Assembly: GCA_027295245.1 (NCBI GenBank)
Contig: JAPULF010000633.1
Span: forward strand, 1 to 12,632
DNA: 12,632 nucleotides
Origin: Planctomycetota bacterium
GTDB taxonomy: Bacteria > Planctomycetota > Phycisphaerae > UBA1845 > UTPLA1
Direction of reading: 5' to 3'
How positions within the stretch are numbered: the first letter of the stretch is position 1; the number at the start of each line of letters is the position of its first letter. This document shows positions 6,637-12,632 of this stretch, piece after piece. The position numbers and the translations under genes were made by a program. Below the pieces are notes generated by a model. That model was not told the DNA's origin, did no database searches, and saw only the letters and a list, made by a program, of their open reading frames with translations.

Positions 6637-7917
6637 CTATGACGCGGCGGACTTCAACACCACGGTCCGCACGGCAGCGCCTGGAAGGACCGCGCCGTTC
6701 GAAGAGATAATGATCCGCTCGTCGCCCGACAGGCCGGCCGTAACCTCGACCACGATGCCATCGTCATACCCGATCTCGATCGCAACCGACTCCGCGACAT
6801 CGCCGTTCACAATCAGAACCGAGATGTCCCGGTCCCGGACACGCAGGGCCCGTGCGGGAATCACCATGGCCTGCTTCTTCGTTTCGAGTCGAATCTCAAC
6901 CTGGGCGTACATGCCCGGCGCCAGGCGGCCCGATGGGTTTTCGAGCCTGACCTCGGCCCGCATGGTACGGGTGTTTTCCTTCAGGGCCCTCGCCGTCCGG
7001 GTGATCTTGGCCTGGATGGGTTCGACTCCGAGGGCCTTGATCTTGATCTCGACATCGGTGCCGGGCTTTACAAACAGGGCATCGGATTCGGGGATTTCCA
7101 AGGCCAGTCGGATGAAATCGATGTGCGCGATGCTGAGCAACGGTGTGGTGTTGCCTTCGGCCGCCGAGCGTACGAACGCCCCGGGATCAACCATTCGAGC
7201 GGTGATGACACCGTCGAAGGGGGCTCGAAGCGTGGCATACTTCATCAGGGTCTCGAGCCGCGCGACGGTCGCCGCCGCCATGGCCACTTCCGACTCGGCG
7301 ACCTTGGCGTCCGCGTCGCCGCCTGCGACGCGGGCCTCGGCGATCTTCATCTGGGCCACGGCGATTTCGCGTTCGCTTTCGGCCTCGTCAAGCTCCTGTT
7401 GCGGAATGGCGTTTCCTACGCGCAGCGTCTTTTTGCGTTCCATGGTGATCGACTTCAGGTCGAGTTGGGCCTTGTATCGCTGAACTTCGGCCCGGGCGAT
7501 TGTGATCATGGCCTCGGCCTGCTTCACCTTGGCCCGCCGGGCCTCGAGCACGGCCTGGGCCTGGCGCAACTCGTCGCCCATTTCCGGCACGTCGATGACC
7601 AGGAGCGGGTCGCCTGCCGAGACGTGGTCGCCGATGTCCACCTTGACCTCGGTGATATAGCCACTTGTCTTCGCGTACAGGTCGGCCATCTTGCCGGCCA
7701 GCAAGGTCGCCGGCATGCGAAGGCTTCTCGTCAGGGGCCGCTGCTCTGGCGTGGTCACCTCCACGTTCACGGCCTTGCCCACCGCGGCATTGTCGCCCGG
7801 TCCCTGGGCGACGGCCCTGTCGCCCGGCCCCGACGAGACCATGTTGTGAATCACCAGGATCGCCAAGACAGTAATGACAACTGTCACCGAAGCGGCCGTA
7901 AACGTCTTGCGGTTCAT
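6637..7917 (-). CDS. RND efflux periplasmic adaptor (HlyD/AcrA-like membrane fusion protein)
   Basis: This 426-residue protein links the inner-membrane RND pump to the outer-membrane channel. Domains in order: an N-terminal hydrophobic segment (about 8-24, signal peptide or anchor with no lipobox), first half of the lipoyl domain (81-113, SGYITEVKVDIGDHVSAGDP), an alpha-helical hairpin rich in Ala, Glu, Lys and Arg (about 115-225), second lipoyl half (230-249, LRAPFDGVITARMVDPGAFV), beta-barrel domain (266-345) and a membrane-proximal domain (350-426). No His-rich or Met-rich metal-binding extension is visible, which argues mildly against a heavy-metal exporter of the CusB/CzcB type. The start ATG at 7917 is chosen over an upstream ATG at 7980 because GGAG lies seven bases before it and it begins 2 bp after the RND stop codon, indicating translational coupling. 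Confidence 0.92.
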   Translation of the reverse strand: MNRKTFTAASVTVVITVLAILVIHNMVSSGPGDRAVAQGPGDNAAVGKAVNVEVTTPEQRPLTRSLRMPATLLAGKMADLYAKTSGYITEVKVDIGDHVSAGDPLLVIDVPEMGDELRQAQAVLEARRAKVKQAEAMITIARAEVQRYKAQLDLKSITMERKKTLRVGNAIPQQELDEAESEREIAVAQMKIAEARVAGGDADAKVAESEVAMAAATVARLETLMKYATLRAPFDGVITARMVDPGAFVRSAAEGNTTPLLSIAHIDFIRLALEIPESDALFVKPGTDVEIKIKALGVEPIQAKITRTARALKENTRTMRAEVRLENPSGRLAPGMYAQVEIRLETKKQAMVIPARALRVRDRDISVLIVNGDVAESVAIEIGYDDGIVVEVTAGLSGDERIIISSNGAVLPGAAVRTVVLKSAAS

Positions 7918-7919
7918 GG

Positions 7920-10900
7920 TTAGACTCCAACTGTCGCGACGGCTGGTGCCGTTTCGCGCTTGATCATGACGTAGAGACACGGTACGACGATCAGCGAAAG
8001 GGCCGTCGCCGCCAGCACGCCCCCGATGATCGTCCGCGCCAGTGGGGCGTTGGCCTCGCCGCCGGCAATGCCGATCGCCATCGGTATCAACGCCAGCCAG
8101 GTCGTCACGGAGGTCATCAGGATGGGGCGCAGCCGGATCCAGGTGGCCTCCTTGATGGATTCCACAACCGAGCGTCCGGCGCTGACCCTTTCGTTGGCGA
8201 ATGACAGAAGTATGATGCTGTACTCCACGACGATGCCCGTCATCATGATGACGCCCATCAGCACCGGAATACTCAGATTGGTGCCGGTGATGAACAGCAT
8301 CACGCCCACGCCGATGAACCCCAGCGGTATACTTAAAAGGATGATGAACGGAATCGAGAACGACCGAAGCTGGGCCACCATCGCGAGATACACCAGGATC
8401 ACCGCAATGAGCAGGCCGAAGGAGAATTCATCGAACGAGGAACGCATGGTCTGAACCTCGCCGCGCATTCCCAACGTATAGCCCTTGCCGTCCCAGTCCC
8501 CGCCGACCTTGTAAGTTACACCGCGATCGTCCTCCTGAGCGACCAGTCCCAATACCGGCGATGCCTCCATCACCCGTTCGATCCGGGCGGCAACACCGCC
8601 GATGTCGTACCCGGAGGCCACATTTGCGAACACGTCGAAGGTCCGCGTGATGTTGACGTGATTGACGACCGACGGCCCCGTCGCCCGGCCAATATCCGCG
8701 ATGTTTCGTAGCGGAATCGGGCGCTCGGAGTGCAACCCGGTGATCGGCACGTTGCGCAGCGTCTCGATCGACTGAATGTCGGCTTCCGGGTATTGGGCGC
8801 CGATGAAATAATGGTTCTTGTTTTCAGGCGCGATCCAGAATGCCGGATTGAACCCGATGCTCGAGTTGGTCGCGGTGACGATGTTCTTGATGACGTCCTC
8901 CTCGGTGATTCCGAGCAGTGCCGCCTTGGTGCGGTCCACCTGGACATCGATCTGCGGATAGTCCATTCGCTGCGCCACCCGAACGTCGATCGCGCCCTCC
9001 ACGCCGGAAACGATTTGCCGCACATGCTGTGCGACTTGCTCGCCTTCGAAGAGCTTGCTCCCCATAACCTGAATATTAATCGGCGACGGAAGTCCGAAGT
9101 TCAGCGCCGCGGTCATCATCCCGCCGGTGTTGAACGCGAACTCGACGGTCGGAAACGCGGCGGCGAGCTTTTCGCGCAAATCGTCCACGACCTCGAACGT
9201 GTTTCGTTCGCCTTCGCCCTTGAGTTGCACCAAAACGAACGCGTCCATCGCGCCCGAATTCGGCGTGTACGCCGCCGGCCAGTCCATCAACACGCCGATG
9301 TTCGAGATCAGAATCCGCATATCCGATTCCGCGTCCGTCCGGTCCGGATCCGGGTTCCCGATCTCGTCGATCAATACCTGTTCGATCTCTATGACCGTTT
9401 TTTCCGTGTTCTCGATCCGCGTTCCGGATGGCATGCGAACGTAAATCGTGAACTGATTCGAATCCACCCGCGGGAACAACTCGGTTCCCGTGCGGCTCAG
9501 AAGTAAGCCCGCCAAGGCCAGCAGCACCAGACTTCCGAGCAGCACCGCACCGCGCCGGCTCATGATCTTACCGAACCACTCCTCGAACCATGCGGGAATC
9601 GGCCGGTCGCCGCTCCCGGTACCGCCTTCTCGCTCCTTCAGAAACTTCGCACAAAAGCTCGGGATAACGAACATCGCCACGATGTAACTGGCGCCCACCG
9701 CGAATACCACCGTGATCGCCAACGGCTGGAACAGAAACCTCGCGATTCCGGTCAGAAAAACGATCGGGAAGAACACGATCACGAACGTGATCGTGGACAC
9801 CAGAACCGGCAAGGCGACCTCCCGGGTCCCGTCCAGGGCTGCCTGTGCCCGGTCCTTGCCCATTTGCAAATGCCGCGTGATGTTGTCGAGCACGACGATC
9901 GACTGGTCGACAAGAATCCCGATTGCCAACGCCAGACCGCCCAACGTGATGCTGTTAATGGTGTCGCCCGTGTAAAACAGCCCGATCAGCGTTGCGAGAA
10001 TCGACAGGGGGATGGCAAGGATGATGACGATCGTCGAACGAAAACTACGCAAGAACACGAACACGACAACGCCGGCAAGAAGTGCCCCAAGTGACGCGGC
10101 CAATTTCAGTCCGCCGATGCTCGACTCCACGTATTCCGACTGGTTCATGACGACTTCCAACCGCATGTCGGGCTTGACCCGCGGGTCGATTTCTCTCAGC
10201 CGGGCGAGGATTTCGGCCAGCTTGGCCTCGATGGCCTTGGTGATCTCGATCGTGTTGGCGCCGGGCTGCCGGTAAATCGGTATGTAGGCCATACGGCCCT
10301 GATTGATGCGAACGATGTTGCTCTGAATCTGAAAACTGTCCTCCACGTTCGCGACATCCCGCATGAAGACAACCGCCTGACCGTCCGTCTTGATGGGCAA
10401 GTCGTTCAGTTGTTCGACCTGCTCCGGCATCGCGTTGGATATGATCTGGTAGTCGATGTCGCCGAACTTGGCGTTTCCGGTCGGAATGAACACACTCTGC
10501 CGTTCGAGCGTGCGGACGATGTCCATCGGAGAAAGGCCGCGGGCCTCCAGCTCCATTGGATCAACATACGCCAGAATCCTACGCAGCACGCCGCCGTAAA
10601 CCGCCGGGGCGATGACCCCCCGAATACTCTGCAACCGGTTTCGAAGCTCACGGTACGCCACGTCGTAAAGGTCCTTCTCCGACATCGACGGGCTCGAAAC
10701 GCTCACCAAACACAGCGGCACCGAAGCCGTCGGGTCGAACGGCATGACCATCGGCGGGATGGTTCCCGGAGGAAGGTAGAACATGTCGCTCATGGCGTAC
10801 GACGTCACCTGCGCCATCGCCGTGTCGAGGCTGATGTCCTCGCGGAAGAAGTCCTTGACGATGCAGACCCCGAGCATCGCCTTCGCTTCCTGGTGGTCAA

Positions 10901-11129
10901 TGCCCACCGACTGGCCCGTCCACCGCTGAAGCCGGCTCATGATGTCCCGCTCCATGACCTCCGGCGGCATGCCGGGATAGAACGTCACGATCTGAACCGC
11001 CGGCGTGTCGAACTGCGGCAAGAGGTCCGCCGGCAGCCGGTTCATGGCGACCAGACCGACAACGATCACGGCCAGCACCATCACCACCACGAGATAGGGG
11101 TTCTTCAACCCGACTTCAATTGCCTTCAT
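7920..11129 (-). CDS. RND-family efflux pump, inner-membrane permease (AcrB-like)
   Basis: At 1069 residues this is full length for the HAE-type RND family. It has one N-terminal helix (12-30), a large periplasmic domain, helices 2-6 (about 343-490), helix 7 (528-546), a second periplasmic domain, and helices 8-12 (about 903-1056). Typical motifs include RLPADLLPQFDTP (31-43), GLALAIGILVDQSIVVLDNI (398-417) and RLRPILMTS (999-1007). By hand alignment with AcrB, Asp408 here corresponds to relay residue Asp407, but AcrB Asp408 is replaced by Gln409 and Lys940 by Glu969 (in GIVVEYSIILLSFANE). The pump uses the proton gradient to expel a substrate through the adaptor and TolC-like channel encoded downstream. 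The start at 11129 overlaps the anti-sigma gene by 14 bp, so translation is probably coupled. Substrate class cannot be assigned. Confidence 0.95.
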   Translation of the reverse strand: MKAIEVGLKNPYLVVVMVLAVIVVGLVAMNRLPADLLPQFDTPAVQIVTFYPGMPPEVMERDIMSRLQRWTGQSVGIDHQEAKAMLGVCIVKDFFREDISLDTAMAQVTSYAMSDMFYLPPGTIPPMVMPFDPTASVPLCLVSVSSPSMSEKDLYDVAYRELRNRLQSIRGVIAPAVYGGVLRRILAYVDPMELEARGLSPMDIVRTLERQSVFIPTGNAKFGDIDYQIISNAMPEQVEQLNDLPIKTDGQAVVFMRDVANVEDSFQIQSNIVRINQGRMAYIPIYRQPGANTIEITKAIEAKLAEILARLREIDPRVKPDMRLEVVMNQSEYVESSIGGLKLAASLGALLAGVVVFVFLRSFRSTIVIILAIPLSILATLIGLFYTGDTINSITLGGLALAIGILVDQSIVVLDNITRHLQMGKDRAQAALDGTREVALPVLVSTITFVIVFFPIVFLTGIARFLFQPLAITVVFAVGASYIVAMFVIPSFCAKFLKEREGGTGSGDRPIPAWFEEWFGKIMSRRGAVLLGSLVLLALAGLLLSRTGTELFPRVDSNQFTIYVRMPSGTRIENTEKTVIEIEQVLIDEIGNPDPDRTDAESDMRILISNIGVLMDWPAAYTPNSGAMDAFVLVQLKGEGERNTFEVVDDLREKLAAAFPTVEFAFNTGGMMTAALNFGLPSPINIQVMGSKLFEGEQVAQHVRQIVSGVEGAIDVRVAQRMDYPQIDVQVDRTKAALLGITEEDVIKNIVTATNSSIGFNPAFWIAPENKNHYFIGAQYPEADIQSIETLRNVPITGLHSERPIPLRNIADIGRATGPSVVNHVNITRTFDVFANVASGYDIGGVAARIERVMEASPVLGLVAQEDDRGVTYKVGGDWDGKGYTLGMRGEVQTMRSSFDEFSFGLLIAVILVYLAMVAQLRSFSIPFIILLSIPLGFIGVGVMLFITGTNLSIPVLMGVIMMTGIVVEYSIILLSFANERVSAGRSVVESIKEATWIRLRPILMTSVTTWLALIPMAIGIAGGEANAPLARTIIGGVLAATALSLIVVPCLYVMIKRETAPAVATVGV
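7925..7928 (-). promoter_or_regulatory. Ribosome-binding site fixing the adaptor start
   Basis: GGAG lies inside the last codons of the RND gene, seven bases before the adaptor ATG at 7917. It supports the short start and coupled translation of the two pump subunits. Confidence 0.55.
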
Positions 11130-11907
11130 GATCCGCGCCTGACACTAAACAGAGAAGCTCCGGTTCCGGCAGTTTGGATACCGCCGCGTAAAGCAGGTCG
11201 CCACGCTCGCATGCCACCACCGTGTACCCTTTGCACCGGTCGACCCAATGGACCCGACCGTCGTGATCGACCCGTGCGAATTGTTCAAGATCGAGCCCCG
11301 CGCCTTTCAGGACCAGCAGCGAAGCCGTGCCGCCCGCCATCTCATAGACCGCAAATGCCGCCGGCCGGTCTTCAAAGCTGCACTTTCGGGCACCGACCAA
11401 CCGACAACCGCCGGCCTCGCCCGGCGGCAGCGACACGTCGAGCCCGGTGTTGGCGCAGAGCCATTGCGAGACCGCTACCGCATCGGCGGAGGCGTACTGC
11501 ACTTGCTGTCCCTTGTCGACAAAATGTTGAAAATCGGCAACAACCCAATCGGCGAATTGGCTCTTGGCGGTCGGCCGCGACCAATGCCACGCCGTGACAC
11601 CGAGAAGCAGGACCGCCGCGCTACTTGTAATCACAAACACAGCCCGTCGCAACCCCGACGCCCGTGATTTTTCGCTCTCGATGTTATTGGACCCTAATTG
11701 TCGGCACAATCCGTCCTGGTCGAACGGTACGGTGTCCGAACTCTCGAACGAAGAAGTCAACTGCTTCCGAATCGCCCGTTCGATCTCAACCTCGCGGGCA
11801 CAGCCTGGACAATGTTCGATATGCCGCTGAAACCGGATGCTCGAGGCAGCGTCCAACTCGCTGTCGAGAAACGCAAACAGACATTCTCTGAATTGCATGC
11901 ACTTCAA
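11116..11907 (-). CDS. Transmembrane zinc-finger anti-sigma factor with Cys-rich extracytoplasmic domain
   Basis: This 263-residue protein begins with a ZAS/zf-HC2 domain: Cys9, His29, Cys33 and Cys36 fit the Hx3Cx2C pattern (RHIEHCPGC) of anti-sigma factors that hold their ECF sigma factor. One membrane helix follows (about 88-107, AVFVITSSAAVLLLGVTAW). By the usual topology the remaining ~155 residues lie outside the cytoplasmic membrane. That domain has the pattern WLCANTGLDVSLPP, then L-V-G-A-R and AAFAVYEM, resembling the C-terminal part of other membrane anti-sigma factors, and it has six cysteines (151, 168, 176, 225, 233, 253). The start is TTG at 11907: AAGGAGG lies seven bases upstream, and TTG overlaps the sigma stop as TTGA. 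An ATG at 11898 is too far from that site. It probably releases the sigma factor on an envelope signal; which signal is unknown. Confidence 0.85.
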   Translation of the reverse strand: MKCMQFRECLFAFLDSELDAASSIRFQRHIEHCPGCAREVEIERAIRKQLTSSFESSDTVPFDQDGLCRQLGSNNIESEKSRASGLRRAVFVITSSAAVLLLGVTAWHWSRPTAKSQFADWVVADFQHFVDKGQQVQYASADAVAVSQWLCANTGLDVSLPPGEAGGCRLVGARKCSFEDRPAAFAVYEMAGGTASLLVLKGAGLDLEQFARVDHDGRVHWVDRCKGYTVVACERGDLLYAAVSKLPEPELLCLVSGADHEGN

Positions 11908-12539
11908 GGTTCAACCTCCTTGTTGACCGCGCCCCGTGCCAAACGTGTCCCCCGATCCGATTCCGCATTCTTCCGTGCCGGCCGCCCGCGAAATCCGGCT
12001 GCTGCGTAATCCGCCAGCCGCTCTCGAAGCAAGCGCCGGGCCCTTGCCATCCGCGACATGACGGTCCCAACGGGACAATCCAAAACGTCGGCCACCTCGC
12101 GATAATTCAATCCGCCCGCCACCGACAAAACGACGACCTCCCGAAACTCGGGCACCAGCGCATCGAACGCCGCGGCAACACGATCATCCAAGAACTCGCG
12201 AAACCGAACCTCATCCATCGCCGGTAACGCCGCGAACGGTTCGGTCAGATCCGCCGCACCCAAATCCGTCAACTCTGAATCTCCCACCGGAATCAGCCGG
12301 ACCCGCCGCCGCGCCGTTCGAGCCCATTCCACCGCCACGTTACGCAGGATTACGAATAGCCAGGCCGTGCCGTAGGACGCGTTGTTTGTCGGCGAATAGT
12401 TCCGCCAGGCCCGCATCAGGGACTCCTGCACCAAGTCACGGGCATCCTGCGTGCCGCCCGCATACTGGCCGGCGACGGAATACAACCGCCCCCAGTGCGG
12501 CCGAACATAGCGCAGGAACATTTCGGCGGATTCGCTCAT
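11904..12539 (-). CDS. ECF-type RNA polymerase sigma factor
   Basis: This 211-residue protein has the two-domain layout of extracytoplasmic-function sigma factors. Region 2 spans about residues 8-80, with DARDLVQESLMRAWRNY (32-48) and TAWLFVILRNVAVEWARTARR (58-78, the -10 recognition and melting part). Region 4 spans about 122-175, with FREVVVLSVAGGLNYREVAD and the helix-turn-helix segment CPVGTVMSRMARARRLLRERL (155-175) that reads the -35 element. A basic, probably disordered tail of ~30 residues follows (178-211). It is first in the operon and shares a 4-bp overlap with its anti-sigma factor, so the two are made together. It probably directs its own operon and hence the efflux pump. The ribosome-binding site is modest (AGGA, eleven bases before the ATG). 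Confidence 0.93.
   Translation of the reverse strand: MSESAEMFLRYVRPHWGRLYSVAGQYAGGTQDARDLVQESLMRAWRNYSPTNNASYGTAWLFVILRNVAVEWARTARRRVRLIPVGDSELTDLGAADLTEPFAALPAMDEVRFREFLDDRVAAAFDALVPEFREVVVLSVAGGLNYREVADVLDCPVGTVMSRMARARRLLRERLADYAAAGFRGRPARKNAESDRGTRLARGAVNKEVEP
11915..11921 (-). promoter_or_regulatory. Strong ribosome-binding site for the TTG-initiated anti-sigma gene
   Basis: AAGGAGG lies within the final codons of the sigma factor gene, seven bases before TTG at 11907 but sixteen before the next in-frame ATG at 11898. It is the strongest Shine-Dalgarno match I saw in the operon and decides the unusual TTG start. Confidence 0.6.
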
Positions 12540-12569
12540 GGATGGGTAGATCCTAATGCTTCCATATAA

Positions 12570-12596
12570 TCAGAATGACAATTCCCGGCCGATTCA
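12570..12596 (-). promoter_or_regulatory. Tentative ECF-type promoter upstream of the sigma operon
   Basis: On the minus strand TGAATC (12596-12591) and TCTGA (12574-12570) are 16 bp apart, a spacing usual for ECF promoters; TCTGA equals the E. coli sigmaE -10. The start would lie near 12563, giving a leader of about 24 nt. The -35 resemblance is loose, and no clear sigma70 promoter was found in the 93 bp available. This is a candidate only. Confidence 0.2.
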
Positions 12597-12602
12597 TCCC
12601 AA

Positions 12603-12620
12603 AATCGTCAAATAATCGTC
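12603..12620. repeat. Direct repeat, 7 bp with 11-bp period, upstream of the sigma operon
   Basis: AATCGTC occurs at 12603-12609 and again at 12614-12620, one helical turn apart. Two like half-sites on one face of DNA would suit an activator or repressor just upstream of the operon promoter. The repeat is short and may be chance. It lies at the window edge, so further copies could be out of view. Confidence 0.3.
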
Positions 12621-12632
12621 GAAGCAACGTTA

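Noticed and set aside
7920..11129. Heavy-metal (CusA/CzcA) type RND assignment
   Set aside because: The CzcA/CusA helix-4 signature is absent and the adaptor shows no His/Met metal-binding extension; HAE-like is a better fit, although the substrate remains unknown.
10410..11597. Long plus-strand open frame of 395 codons opposite the RND and anti-sigma genes
   Set aside because: It is antisense to two well-supported genes. Its product is rich in Arg, His and Pro, as expected of a shadow frame in GC-rich DNA, and it has no recognisable domain.
12553..12597. Fourteen-codon hydrophobic mini-ORF (MNRPGIVILIIWKH) upstream of the sigma gene
   Set aside because: It has no ribosome-binding site, it overlaps the candidate promoter and so may not be transcribed, and its length is easily reached by chance.

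Overview
The window looks like chromosomal DNA of a GC-rich Gram-negative bacterium, most likely a member of Planctomycetota (possibly the Phycisphaerae side). This is inferred from protein style only: a very long HflK-like protein with a polytopic N-terminus, a TolC-type lipoprotein with a 'TTQPA' stretch just after its lipid cysteine, and a zinc-finger anti-sigma factor with a membrane anchor. No rRNA or other marker gene is present to confirm it. No tRNA, rRNA, CRISPR array, insertion sequence or phage gene was seen.

Layout. (i) Positions 1-3227, minus strand: an hflK-hflC-like operon of two SPFH/band-7 membrane proteins, followed after 11 bp by the first 28 codons of an unidentified third gene that leaves the window. 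(ii) Positions 3228-3563: a divergent intergenic region with a good sigma70-like promoter for the hflK side, a perfect 12-bp palindrome, and a -10-like hexamer placed as expected for a leaderless transcript on the other side. (iii) Positions 3564-4781, plus strand: a single ABC-2-type permease with no ATPase next to it. (iv) Positions 4809-12539, minus strand: five genes in the order ECF sigma factor, transmembrane anti-sigma factor, RND inner-membrane pump, periplasmic adaptor, TolC-like outer-membrane lipoprotein. The first four are joined by 4-bp and 14-bp overlaps and a 2-bp gap, so they almost certainly form one transcription unit. The fifth is separated by a 130-bp stretch that can fold and that contains a possible 24-codon leader ORF ending exactly on the start codon of the tolC-like gene.

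How the genes may work together. The sigma/anti-sigma pair probably senses an envelope signal and switches on its own operon, which encodes a complete tripartite efflux pump. The anti-sigma factor has a ZAS-type zinc motif on the cytoplasmic side and a C-terminal domain, predicted to be extracytoplasmic, with six cysteines. The pump protein has unusual residues at two of the usual proton-relay positions (Gln and Glu where AcrB has Asp408 and Lys940). The pumped substrate cannot be read from the sequence. The SPFH pair probably forms an HflKC-like membrane assembly, but FtsH is not in the window.

The most interesting points are the self-contained sigma/anti-sigma/RND module, the cysteine-rich sensor domain, the 9-bp inverted repeat that buries the tolC-like start codon together with the overlapping leader ORF, the altered RND relay, and the extra ~300-residue membrane domain on HflK.
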